Assembly (NCBI RefSeq): GCF_001187785.1
Contig: NZ_CP012154.1
Span: 2,040,501 to 2,104,500, forward strand
Source of the DNA: Wenzhouxiangella marina
GTDB taxonomy: Bacteria; Pseudomonadota; Gammaproteobacteria; Xanthomonadales; Wenzhouxiangellaceae
Direction: 5' to 3'
Length of the DNA stretch: 64,000 nucleotides
Below are positions 51,445 to 60,042 of the stretch, one piece after another (the first letter of the stretch is position 1; each line of letters begins with the position of its first letter). Both the position numbers and the translations under genes were made by a program. The notes under the pieces were generated by a model. That model did no database searches. It was given only the letters and a program-made list of their open reading frames with translations, and was not told where the DNA came from.

Positions 51445-52757
51445 ACCAGGAAGTCCGGCTTCACCTCGAGGCGGGCTTCCCCAGGCTCTGGCTCGAAGCC
51501 GAGCTGTCGAACCTGGCCCGCCCGGCCTCCGGGCACCTGTACTTCACCCTCAAGGACGCCCGCGCGCAGATTCGCTGCGCGCTGTTCCGTGGCAACGCCT
51601 CGGCCCTCGGGTTCCGACCGGAAAACGGCCAACAGGTGCTGGTCCGCGGGCGGCTGAGCCTGTACGAGGCCCGTGGCGACTACCAGCTCATTGCCGACGC
51701 CATGCTCGAAGCCGGCGCCGGACAGCTGCAGAAGGATTTCGAGGCCCTGCGCCGCAAGCTGGCCAGCGAGGGCCTGTTCGAGGAGGCCCGTAAGCAGGCC
51801 CTGCCCCGCTGGCCGCGACGCATTGCCCTGGTGACCTCGCCCTCGGGAGCCGCGGTCCGCGATCTGCTGAAGGTGCTCGGCGAGCGATGGCCCGCGGCCG
51901 AAATCAGGATCTACGCCGCCACCGTTCAGGGCGAAACCGCCCCCGCCTCGCTGATCCGCGCCCTGCGAGCCGCCGATCGACACGAGTTCGCGGACCTGAT
52001 CATCCTGGCCCGTGGCGGGGGCTCGCTGGAAGACCTCTGGGCCTTCAACGATGAAGGCCTGGCCCGCGCCATCGCCGACTGCCGCACTCCGATCATCAGC
52101 GGCGTCGGCCACGAAACGGACACCACGATCGCGGACTACGTGGCCGATCTTCGCGCGGCCACACCGAGCGCGGCGGCCGCAGCCGCCACCCCCGATGGCC
52201 CGGCCCTGCGCCTGTCCCTGCAGCGCCTGGATGCGCAGCTGTCGCGATCCATGCAGGCCCGCCTCGATCGACTCGACCAGACCAGCGACCATCTGGCGCG
52301 GCGACTGGCCACCCAGCACCCGGCTCGGCGCCTCGACGAGACCCGACGCCGCCTGGACGCCTGCGACCGGCGGGCGAGCCTGGCCATGAACAGCCTGCTG
52401 GAACACGGCGCTCGCAGCCTGACGGCCCTGGACCTGCGGCTTTCCGCTCGACACCCGGCGCGCCGGCTCGATCGCGCGACGGAGCGCGTGAGCGACCTGG
52501 AACGACGGCTCCGACAGGCCCAGCATCGAATGCTCCGACAGGCCGATCGCCTGCTGGCCAGCCGGGTGGCACAACTGAATGCGGTCAGCCCCTTGAGCGT
52601 CCTGGAACGAGGCTACGGCATCGTTCGTGACCGCAACAGGCAAGCGCTGGTTCATCGAGAAGACTTCATCAAGTCAAAAAAAATCAGCATCTTGATGAAT
52701 TCTTTTGAAGTAGATGCTGAGGTCAGCGCGGCCCCCAGAGACGCCAAGCTCTCATGA
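51390..52757 (+). CDS. xseA: Exodeoxyribonuclease VII large subunit
   Basis: 455 residues. N-terminal OB fold (YFTLKDARAQIRCALFRGNA), catalytic core LVTSPSGAAVRDLLKVL, ARGGGSLEDLWAFNDE and SGVGHETDTTIADYVAD, then a coiled-coil that binds XseB. The 3' end (52662-52720) is abruptly AT-rich with an A8 run (52676-52683) inside a hairpin loop (TTCATCAAG/CTTGATGAA); the encoded tail is KSKKISILMNSFEVDAEV. Overlaps yigZ by ATGA. Confidence 0.95.
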   Translation: MRVAPPGPESRIYRPAELNQEVRLHLEAGFPRLWLEAELSNLARPASGHLYFTLKDARAQIRCALFRGNASALGFRPENGQQVLVRGRLSLYEARGDYQLIADAMLEAGAGQLQKDFEALRRKLASEGLFEEARKQALPRWPRRIALVTSPSGAAVRDLLKVLGERWPAAEIRIYAATVQGETAPASLIRALRAADRHEFADLIILARGGGSLEDLWAFNDEGLARAIADCRTPIISGVGHETDTTIADYVADLRAATPSAAAAAATPDGPALRLSLQRLDAQLSRSMQARLDRLDQTSDHLARRLATQHPARRLDETRRRLDACDRRASLAMNSLLEHGARSLTALDLRLSARHPARRLDRATERVSDLERRLRQAQHRMLRQADRLLASRVAQLNAVSPLSVLERGYGIVRDRNRQALVHREDFIKSKKISILMNSFEVDAEVSAAPRDAKLS

Positions 52758-53338
52758 GCCTGACCCTGCTCGAACCCGCCCGGCACGAGCTCGAAGTCAA
52801 GCGCAGCCGCTTCATCGCCCTGGCCGAGCGCTGCGCAGACGAGCAGTCCGCGCGCCGCTTTCTGGCTTCGGTGGCCGATCCGTCAGCCACGCACAATTGC
52901 TGGGCTTGGAAATCCGGCCAGAGCTACCGCTTCGACGACGATGGCGAACCGGGCGGCACGGCCGGGCGGCCGATCCTCGCCGCGATCGAGAACCAGGGCT
53001 ACGATCAGGTTGCCGTGGTCGTCATCCGCTACTACGGCGGCATCAAGCTGGGCACCGGTGGCCTGGCACGGGCCTACGGCGGCAGTGCGGCCGAATGCCT
53101 GCGAACGGCCCGCTCCGAGCCCCTGATCCCCACGGTACGAAAGCGCATCCAACTCCCCTTCGAGGCCGTGTCCCTCGCCCACCAGCTGCTCGACCGCCAT
53201 GCGGCGGTCAAATGCGGGGAACGCTATACCAGCCAGGGACTGGAGCTGGAGATCGAATGCCCTCGATCCAGTCTGGCCGCGCTGGAGCGCGACCTCCGGG
53301 ACGCAAGCTCGGGAAACGTGCAGATCAGATCAGCTTGA
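52754..53338 (+). CDS. yigZ: YigZ/IMPACT family protein
   Basis: 194 residues. KRSRFIALAERC, HNCWAWKSG and FDDDGEPGGTAGRPILAAIE with VVIRYYGGIKLGTGGLARAY are the IMPACT-family signatures. Related proteins are linked to translation control and nucleotide binding, but the enzymatic role is uncertain. The ATG overlaps the xseA stop; the 3' end overlaps the next convergent gene by 14 bases. Confidence 0.92.
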   Translation: MSLTLLEPARHELEVKRSRFIALAERCADEQSARRFLASVADPSATHNCWAWKSGQSYRFDDDGEPGGTAGRPILAAIENQGYDQVAVVVIRYYGGIKLGTGGLARAYGGSAAECLRTARSEPLIPTVRKRIQLPFEAVSLAHQLLDRHAAVKCGERYTSQGLELEIECPRSSLAALERDLRDASSGNVQIRSA

Positions 53339-54275
53339 TCTCACGCAGGCGCTCGAGCAGGTACTCGTGCGAGGTGATCGGCCCCGGGAAATGGTCCTCG
53401 CCCTCGCGCTCGACGCACTGCGGCAGGGTCCTGATCAGGAAGTCCGGATTCGGGTGCAGGAAGAACGGGATCGAATAGCGCGCGCGGCGCGCCGCATCGC
53501 CCGGCGGATTGACCACCCGATGGGTCGTCGACGGATAGACCCGATTGGTCAGACGCTGCAGCATGTCGCCGACGTTCACCACGATCGTGCCCGGCAGGGT
53601 ACTGACCGGCACCCAGTCACCGTCCCGGGTCAGAATCTCCAGACCCTGCTCGCGTGAACCGATCAACAGGGTGATGAGGTTGATGTCCTCGTGGCGCGCC
53701 GCGCGCACGGCACCGGGCACGGCCTGTTCGATCGGCGGGTAGTGAATCGGTCGCAGGATCGAATTGCCGAAGTCGGTCTTGTCGGCAAACCAGTCCGCCG
53801 GCAGACCGATGTCCAGCGCCAGCGCCGACAGCACCCGCGAGCCCAGGCCGTCCAGGGCCTGGTACAAGGCCAGCGCGGCCTCCTTGAAGCCGGGCACTTC
53901 CTCCGGCCAGACGTTCGGCAGCAGGATTTCCGGGGCCGGATTGTCGGCATCGGCCAGCTCGCGGCCCACGTGCCAGAATTCCTTCAGGTCCGGCACGTCG
54001 TGATCCTTTGCCTGCTCGACCCCGAAGCCCGTGTAGCCGCGCGCCCCGCCCTTGCCGGGCAGCTGGTAACGTTGCTTGACCTCGGCCGGCAAGGCAAAGA
54101 ATTCGCGGAATACTTCGTAGGCCCGATCGATGATCGCATCGTCGACCCCGTGGTCGCGGACACCGACGAAGCCGGTTTCACGCCAGGCCTGGCCGAGCGC
54201 GTCGCTGAACGCGCCTTTCTGACCATCGAAATCGGCCATCGACAAGGTGGGAACCTGCGGGTGACTTGACGTCAT
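53325..54275 (-). CDS. Isopenicillin N synthase-like 2OG-Fe(II) oxygenase
   Basis: 316 residues. N-terminal DIOX_N-type region (ETGFVGVRDHGV) and a 2OG-Fe(II) core with HEDINLITLL (HxD) and the distal His in STTHRVVNPPG followed by RYSIPFF (2OG-binding Arg). The family includes ethylene-forming and GA-oxidase-like enzymes; bacterial members are mostly uncharacterised. The ATG at 54275 overlaps the glmM stop (ATGA), so it is coupled to glmM. Confidence 0.85.
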   Translation of the reverse strand: MTSSHPQVPTLSMADFDGQKGAFSDALGQAWRETGFVGVRDHGVDDAIIDRAYEVFREFFALPAEVKQRYQLPGKGGARGYTGFGVEQAKDHDVPDLKEFWHVGRELADADNPAPEILLPNVWPEEVPGFKEAALALYQALDGLGSRVLSALALDIGLPADWFADKTDFGNSILRPIHYPPIEQAVPGAVRAARHEDINLITLLIGSREQGLEILTRDGDWVPVSTLPGTIVVNVGDMLQRLTNRVYPSTTHRVVNPPGDAARRARYSIPFFLHPNPDFLIRTLPQCVEREGEDHFPGPITSHEYLLERLREIKLI

Positions 54276-55624
54276 GATTGCGTTGCCTCCTGAACGGTGC
54301 GGGCCAGGGATTCGGCCAGCCGTTGAACCTGTTGCGAGTCGCGGCCCTCGACCGTGACCCGGACGACCGGCTCGGTGCCGGACGGACGAAGAATGATGCG
54401 GCCCTGATCGCCCAGGCTGGCCTCGGCCTCGGACAGCGCCAGGGCCAGGCCCTCGTGCGTCTCGACCAGCACTCTGGCCTGCCCCTGAACGGGCACGTTG
54501 ATCATGACCTGGGGATAGCGCTCCATGCCACCGGCCAGCGCGGCCAGGGACTGACGGGTACGGGCGACCACCTCGAGCACCTGCAGGGCGCTGACGATCC
54601 CGCAGCCGGTCATGGCGCGATCCAGGCACAGGATGTGACCCGACGCCTCGCCACCCAGCTGCCAGCCGTTGCGACGCAGTGCTTCGTGCACATGGCGATC
54701 GCCCACGGGGCTTCGCTCGAAGGGAATCTCCAGCGCTCGAAAGGCCTCTTCGAGGCCGAAGTTGCTCATCACCGTACCGACCACACCGCCCTCGAGGGCA
54801 CCCCGGGAATGACGGTCACGCGCCAGCAGGAAGAGGATCTGATCACCATCGATCAGCCGCCCTCGATGATCGACGAGCAGCACCCGGTCACCGTCGCCGT
54901 CGAAGGCGATACCGAGGTCCGCCCGCTCCTGGACGACGCGTTCGGCCAGGGATTCGGGATGAGTCGAACCACAATCGGCGTTGATGTTGAGGCCATCGGG
55001 ACGGTCATGGATGGGCACGACCTCGGCGCCGAGCTCTCTGAACACCTCGGGGGCGATCCGGTAGGTCGCACCATTCGCACAGTCCACGACCATGCGCAGG
55101 CCATCGAAACGGGTGCCGAAGGGCACCGTGGACTTGCAGTATTCGATGTAGCGGCCGACCGCGTCATGCACCCGGGTCGCCTTGCCCAGGCGATGCGCCG
55201 ACACCTGCTCGATGGGCTGGTCGAGCTGGGCTTCGATGGCGGCCTGAACCTCGTCATCGAGCTTCTCACCACGCCCCGAAAAGAACTTGATGCCGTTGTC
55301 TTCGTAAGGGTTGTGCGAGGCGGAAATCACCACGCCGGCCACCGCCCCCAGACTGCGCGTCAGATGCGCGATGGCGGGCGTCGGCATCGGGCCGAGCAGG
55401 ACCGCATCGACACCGGCGGCGGAGAATCCGGCCTCGAGGGCGGATTCGAACAGGTAGCCCGAGATGCGGGTGTCCTTGCCGATGACCACGCTGGGACGCC
55501 CGGGCGAGCGCTCGGCGAGAACGCGACCGGCTGCCCAGCCCAGATGCAGGATGAAATCGACGGTGATCGGCGGGTCACCGACCCGACCGCGAATCCCGTC
55601 GGTACCGAAGTAACGATGGCTCAT
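54272..55624 (-). CDS. glmM: Phosphoglucosamine mutase
   Basis: 450 residues. Start RYFGTDGIRGRVGDPPIT, active-site phosphoserine loop ISASHNPYEDNGIKFF, metal loop FDGDGDRVLLVD and the C-terminal LRPSGTEPVVRVTVE. It makes glucosamine 1-phosphate for UDP-GlcNAc. It follows folP by 9 bases in the E. coli order ftsH-folP-glmM. Confidence 0.97.
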   Translation of the reverse strand: MSHRYFGTDGIRGRVGDPPITVDFILHLGWAAGRVLAERSPGRPSVVIGKDTRISGYLFESALEAGFSAAGVDAVLLGPMPTPAIAHLTRSLGAVAGVVISASHNPYEDNGIKFFSGRGEKLDDEVQAAIEAQLDQPIEQVSAHRLGKATRVHDAVGRYIEYCKSTVPFGTRFDGLRMVVDCANGATYRIAPEVFRELGAEVVPIHDRPDGLNINADCGSTHPESLAERVVQERADLGIAFDGDGDRVLLVDHRGRLIDGDQILFLLARDRHSRGALEGGVVGTVMSNFGLEEAFRALEIPFERSPVGDRHVHEALRRNGWQLGGEASGHILCLDRAMTGCGIVSALQVLEVVARTRQSLAALAGGMERYPQVMINVPVQGQARVLVETHEGLALALSEAEASLGDQGRIILRPSGTEPVVRVTVEGRDSQQVQRLAESLARTVQEATQS

Positions 55625-55633
55625 CCACGTATT

Positions 55634-56494
55634 CTAGCGGCTGGACACCTCGCGAGTGGCATTCCAGACCTTGACCACGTCCACGGTCTCGGCCACATCG
55701 TGCACGCGCAGGATGGCCGCACCCTTCTGGGCCGCGATCAGGGCGACGGCCAGGGAAGCCGCCAGACGCTGGTCGGGACGCTCCCGACCCGTGATCCGGC
55801 CGAGCATGGACTTGCGCGACAGACCGGCCAGCACGGGAAAGCCGATCCGCGCCAGCTCATCCAGCGCGTTCAGCAGCGCCAGATTGTGTTCCAGGGTCTT
55901 GCCGAAGCCGAAGCCGGGATCGAGCACCAGATTCGCCCGGTCCAGCCCGGCACGCTGGCAGACCTCGGCTCGTTCGAGCAGGAAGTCCCGCACATCGCTG
56001 ACCACATCCTGATAGCTCGGTCTGGCCTGCATCGTGCGCGGCTCGCCCTGCATGTGCATCAGACAGACCGGCACCGCGAGCTCGGCCGCCGTTGCCACGG
56101 CCCCGGGGGCTCGCAGGCCATTGACATCGTTGATCATGGCGGCGCCTGCCGACACGGCGGCACGCATCACCTCGGGCTTGCTGGTGTCGATCGAGATCGG
56201 CACGTCGCATTGCCGACTCAGGCGCTCGATGACCGGGATGACCCGCGCCAGTTCCTCCTCGATGCCTACCGGCTGGGCGCCGGGCCGGGTGGATTCACCG
56301 CCGATGTCCAGGATGTCGGCGCCCTCCGCGGCCAGGCGCAGCCCATGCTCGACCGCCTGCTCGGCCTGCTCGAAGCGCCCGCCGTCCGAAAAGGAATCCG
56401 GGGTCACGTTGACGATGCCCATCACCAGGGCGGGACCCTGTTCATGGGCCCGGTGAATGCGTTCCTTCAGTCTCGTCGCTCGATCGTCGTGCAT
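55634..56494 (-). CDS. folP: Dihydropteroate synthase
   Basis: 286 residues from the ATG at 56494. MGIVNVTPDSFSDGG, DILDIGGESTRPGA and IDTSKPEV are the pterin/substrate loops; LVLDPGFGFGKTLEHNL and GLSRKSMLG follow. It joins pABA to the pterin pyrophosphate in folate synthesis. A terminator-like hairpin separates it from ftsH. Confidence 0.97.
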   Translation of the reverse strand: MHDDRATRLKERIHRAHEQGPALVMGIVNVTPDSFSDGGRFEQAEQAVEHGLRLAAEGADILDIGGESTRPGAQPVGIEEELARVIPVIERLSRQCDVPISIDTSKPEVMRAAVSAGAAMINDVNGLRAPGAVATAAELAVPVCLMHMQGEPRTMQARPSYQDVVSDVRDFLLERAEVCQRAGLDRANLVLDPGFGFGKTLEHNLALLNALDELARIGFPVLAGLSRKSMLGRITGRERPDQRLAASLAVALIAAQKGAAILRVHDVAETVDVVKVWNATREVSSR

Positions 56495-56527
56495 CTTCCC
56501 ACCATTCGGGCCAGTCACCTGGTGCCC

Positions 56528-56558
56528 AAAAAGAACCGCCGCGGCAGAGCGCGGCGGT
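56528..56558 (-). terminator. Terminator/attenuator between ftsH and folP
   Basis: Plus-strand A5 (56528-56532), then ACCGCCGCG (56535-56543) pairing with CGCGGCGGT (56550-56558). Read on the minus strand this is a 9-bp stem followed by a U run, placed between the ftsH stop and the folP start, so it could reduce read-through. Confidence 0.75.
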
Positions 56559-56582
56559 CCATCGTCCTCGAGGTCCCGGGGA

Positions 56583-58505
56583 TCAGCCCGGCGCCGGCTG
56601 TCCCGACGGTTCGGCATCGTCACCCTCGACCGCCGAGGGCCCGGAAGGCGGCCGTCCGCCGCCTTCGGTCCAGCCCGCCGGCGGATCGGGCTCTTCACCC
56701 TTCATGATCTGGTCGATCTGGGCCACATCGATGGTCTCGTACTTCATCAGGGCATCGGCCATAAGTTCGAGCTTGTCGCGATTGGCTTCCAGGATGCGCG
56801 TCGTCGTGGCGTAGGCCTCGTCGATGATCCGACGCACTTCCGCGTCGAGCTGACGGTGGGTCTCGTCGGAGATGTGCTTGTGCTGGGTAACGGAGCGACC
56901 GAGGAAGACCTCGTCCTCGTTCTCCCCGTAGGCCAGCGGTCCCATCGCGTCGGAGAGCCCCCACTTGGTGACCATGTTGCGCGCGATCTGCGAGGCGCGC
57001 TCGATGTCGTTCGAGGCGCCGGTGGTCACCCGCTCCTTGCCGTAGATCATCTCCTCGGCCACCCGACCGCCGTACAGGCTGGCCAGCTGCGAGGTGAGCT
57101 GCTGCCGGGTCAGGGAGTACTTGTCCTGCTCGGGCAGGAACATGGTCACGCCCAGGGCGCGGCCACGCGGGATGATCGTGACCTTGTAGACCGGATCGTG
57201 ATCTGGCACCAGACGGCCGACGATGGCGTGACCGGCTTCGTGATAGGCCGTCAGGCGCTTCTCTTCCTCGGACATGGCCATGGACTTGCGCTCGGCGCCC
57301 ATCATGATCTTGTCCTTGGCCTGCTCGAAGTGATTGTGGGTCACGGTCTTGCAGTTCTGGCGCGCCGCGAACAGCGCCGCCTCGTTGACCAGGTTGGCCA
57401 GGTCCGCTCCCGAGAAGCCCGGGGTGCCTCGTGCCAGATCGCGCGGGCGCACATCGTCGTCGACCGGCACCTTGCGCATGTGGACTTTCAGGATCTGCTC
57501 ACGACCCGGCAGATCGGGCAGCGGCACGACCACCTGGCGGTCGAAGCGGCCCGGGCGCAGCAGCGCCGGATCCAGCACGTCCGGCCGGTTGGTCGCGGCA
57601 ATCAGAATGATCCCTTCATTGCCTTCGAAACCGTCCATTTCGACGAGCAGCTGGTTGAGCGTCTGCTCGCGCTCGTCATGACCGCCGCCCAGGCCCGCAC
57701 CGCGATGCCGGCCGACCGCGTCGATCTCGTCGATGAAGATGATGCAGGGGGCGTGCTTCTTGGCCGTTTCGAACATGTCCCGGACGCGCGAGGCGCCGAC
57801 ACCGACGAACATCTCGACGAAGTCCGACCCCGAGATCGAGAAGAACGGCACCCGCGCCTCACCGGCGATGGCGCGCGCCAGCAGGGTCTTGCCGGTACCG
57901 GGCGGCCCGACCATCAGGATGCCTTTCGGAATATGCCCGCCCAGGCGCTGGAACTTGGAGGGATCACGCAGGAACTCGACGAGCTCGCTGACCTCGTCCT
58001 TGGCTTCCTCGCAGCCCGCCACATCCTTGAACGTGACCTTGACCTGGTCTTCGCCCTGCAGCTTGGCGCGGGACTTGCCGAAGCTCATCGCGCCACCGCG
58101 ACCGCCCATGCCACCCTGCATCTGGCGCATGAAATAGACCCAGAGGCCCACCAGCACCAGCACCGGCAGCAGGGCGATCAGGATTTCGATCAGCACCGAG
58201 CGCTGCTCCGGCGGCACGCCGGTCACGTCGACGTCGTTGTCGAGCAGCTCCTTCATCAGACCATCGTCGCGCGGCCCGAAGACCTCGAGGCGCTGGCCGT
58301 CCCGGCCTTCGGCCGTGATCTTGGACACGCCCGGGGACTCTTCGATCCTGACCGTCTGGATGGTTCCGTCGCGAACCCGATCGAGGAAGGTCGTATACGA
58401 CACCGGCTCGGGCTGCTGCGGCGGCTGCGAGTAATAGTTGAACACGCTCATGAGGACCATCGCGATGATGATCCACATGACCAGATTCTTGGCAAAATCG
58501 CTCAA
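56583..58505 (-). CDS. ftsH: ATP-dependent zinc metalloprotease FtsH
   Basis: 640 residues. Two membrane segments (about 8-23 and 101-120), AAA+ module with Walker A GPPGTGKT and Walker [16 protein letters not shown], and the zinc motif HEAGH. A membrane-anchored hexameric protease controlling LpxC, sigma-32 and damaged membrane proteins. The start [19 protein letters not shown] and Pro/Gly-rich end are normal. Order rlmE-ftsH-folP-glmM is as in E. coli. Confidence 0.98.
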   Translation of the reverse strand: MSDFAKNLVMWIIIAMVLMSVFNYYSQPPQQPEPVSYTTFLDRVRDGTIQTVRIEESPGVSKITAEGRDGQRLEVFGPRDDGLMKELLDNDVDVTGVPPEQRSVLIEILIALLPVLVLVGLWVYFMRQMQGGMGGRGGAMSFGKSRAKLQGEDQVKVTFKDVAGCEEAKDEVSELVEFLRDPSKFQRLGGHIPKGILMVGPPGTGKTLLARAIAGEARVPFFSISGSDFVEMFVGVGASRVRDMFETAKKHAPCIIFIDEIDAVGRHRGAGLGGGHDEREQTLNQLLVEMDGFEGNEGIILIAATNRPDVLDPALLRPGRFDRQVVVPLPDLPGREQILKVHMRKVPVDDDVRPRDLARGTPGFSGADLANLVNEAALFAARQNCKTVTHNHFEQAKDKIMMGAERKSMAMSEEEKRLTAYHEAGHAIVGRLVPDHDPVYKVTIIPRGRALGVTMFLPEQDKYSLTRQQLTSQLASLYGGRVAEEMIYGKERVTTGASNDIERASQIARNMVTKWGLSDAMGPLAYGENEDEVFLGRSVTQHKHISDETHRQLDAEVRRIIDEAYATTTRILEANRDKLELMADALMKYETIDVAQIDQIMKGEEPDPPAGWTEGGGRPPSGPSAVEGDDAEPSGQPAPG

Positions 58506-58553
58506 ATTCGTTTCTCCTCGGGACCAACGGAGTCGGACCCTGATTGTGCCAGC

Positions 58554-59156
58554 TTAACGGCGACCGGTCCCGACCAGGTAGACCTCCCGACTCTCGGAGC
58601 GGGAGGCCGCCGGCTTGCGGACCTTCACGGTCTTGAATGATCGCCGGAAATCGGTGAGCAGTTCGTCAAATCCCGCGCCCTGGAAGACCTTGATCACCAG
58701 GGTCCCCTGCGGCTTCAGCCAGTCGTTGGCGAAGGCCAGGGCCAACTCGGCCAGATGGATACTGCGCGCCTGATCGGAAGGTCCGATACCCGATAGATTG
58801 GGGGCCATGTCCGAAAGCACAAGGTCGACGGGCTGCCCGTCGACAAGCGCTTCGAGGCGCGCGAGAATCTCGTCCTCGCGGAAATCGCCCTGGATGAAAT
58901 CGACGCCGGGAATCGGATCCATGGCAAGCAGATCGAGGGCGATCAGCTGAGCGTCGGGGCCCATCCGTTCACGGGCGACCTGACACCAGCTTCCCGGGGC
59001 CGAGCCCAGGTCGACCACCCGCCGCGCACCGCGGAAGAAGTGATCCTTGTCGTCCAGCTCCATCAGCTTGAACGCCGCCCGCGCGCGGTAGCCTTCGTCG
59101 CGCGCGCGCTTGACGTAGGGGTCGCTGTTCTGGCGCTTCTTCCAGGCTTTGCTCAT
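58554..59156 (-). CDS. rlmE: 23S rRNA (U2552) 2'-O-methyltransferase RlmE
   Basis: 200 residues from the ATG at 59156. FtsJ family: SAM motif VVDLGSAPGSWCQVA, DLLAMDPIPGVDFIQGDF, and the catalytic Lys/Asp/Lys surroundings LSDMAPNLSG and LVIKVFQGAGF. Divergent from yhbY, as in E. coli. Confidence 0.96.
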   Translation of the reverse strand: MSKAWKKRQNSDPYVKRARDEGYRARAAFKLMELDDKDHFFRGARRVVDLGSAPGSWCQVARERMGPDAQLIALDLLAMDPIPGVDFIQGDFREDEILARLEALVDGQPVDLVLSDMAPNLSGIGPSDQARSIHLAELALAFANDWLKPQGTLVIKVFQGAGFDELLTDFRRSFKTVKVRKPAASRSESREVYLVGTGRR

Positions 59157-59298
59157 CGTTCGGTGCAGACTCCAGACCCAAGCTTGCGCGGCATGTCCGC
59201 CGTGAACGCCGATTCTACCTGCTTTGACGGCGGCCTTTCCGCCATGCGAGGGATCGGCCGTGCGATAATTCCCGCCATCGCAAACGCATGGATCCATC

Positions 59299-59592
59299 GT
59301 GTCCCTGAGCAATTCCCAGAAAAAGTACCTGCGTGGCCTCACCCACCACATCGACCCGGTGGTCATGGTGGCCGACAAGGGTCTGAGCGAGAACGTCATG
59401 GCCGAGATCGAACAGGCCCTGGAGCACCACGAGCTGATCAAGGTCAAGCTCCGCGGCGAGCGCGAGGACCGCAAGGCCTGGATCCAGCAGATCGCCGAGG
59501 CCACCGGTGCCGAGCTCGTTCACCAGATCGGTCAGGTGGCTTGCTACTATCGCCGCAATCCCAAGAAGCCGAAGGTCGCCCTGCCGGCCTGA
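59299..59592 (+). CDS. yhbY: YhbY family CRM-domain RNA-binding protein
   Basis: 97 residues with a GTG start at 59299. YLRGLTHHIDPVVMVADKGL and the GxxG-type loop LRGEREDR match the CRM/YhbY domain; it is a 50S assembly-associated RNA-binding protein. GATAAT at 59264-59269 is the likely -10. Confidence 0.92.
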   Translation: MSLSNSQKKYLRGLTHHIDPVVMVADKGLSENVMAEIEQALEHHELIKVKLRGEREDRKAWIQQIAEATGAELVHQIGQVACYYRRNPKKPKVALPA

Positions 59593-59605
59593 ATCTGCAA
59601 GCGCG

Positions 59606-59983
59606 ATGCAACTGACCGAACACCGGCCCGGCGACCACCACATCATCCGCCAGGCCGCCGCCGACTTGATCGTCGTCGATGATCAACGCTTCACCCGCAG
59701 CCTGATCGTCGGCGCCCGCCTGCTCGAATCCGACTGGCCAGTGAGCAGCTACGACGACCTCGATGCATCGATGATCGAGCCCTTGCTACGCCACCGGCCC
59801 GAGGTCGTGCTGCTGGCCATGGGCGAAACCCAGTGCTTCCCGCCGATCGAGCTGCAGCGGGAATTCCTGCGCGCGGGCGTGGGCCTGGAATGCATGACCG
59901 TGCCCGCCGCCGCGCGCACCTTCAACGTGCTGATGAGCGAAAATCGCCGCGCCCTGGCCGGCTTCATCCTGAAGCCTCGCTGA
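59606..59983 (+). CDS. Mth938-like (DUF498/Xcc1710) domain protein
   Basis: 125 residues from the ATG at 59606. The pattern VDDQRFTRSLIVGARL, EVVLLAMGETQCFP and ECMTVPAAARTFNVLMSENR is that of the Mth938-like family (human NDUFAF3 homologues). Function in bacteria is not established. It is 13 bases after yhbY and likely co-transcribed. Together with the NDUFAF6-like gene at 12508 it is a second homologue of a complex I assembly factor in this window. Confidence 0.85.
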   Translation: MQLTEHRPGDHHIIRQAAADLIVVDDQRFTRSLIVGARLLESDWPVSSYDDLDASMIEPLLRHRPEVVLLAMGETQCFPPIELQREFLRAGVGLECMTVPAAARTFNVLMSENRRALAGFILKPR

Positions 59984-60042
59984 AGCGCCAACGCCCAGCG
60001 CTGGTTTTCTATACTGAGGTCCTGCCCCACCGGAACCTCCAG

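Noticed and set aside
54278-56707. 809-codon open frame antisense to glmM and folP
   Set aside because: Spans two well-recognised genes on the opposite strand and has no recognisable protein feature.
56457-58640. 727-codon open frame antisense to ftsH
   Set aside because: Same shadow effect; the composition is rich in His, Gln, Asp and Arg without any motif, and FtsH on the other strand is unmistakable.
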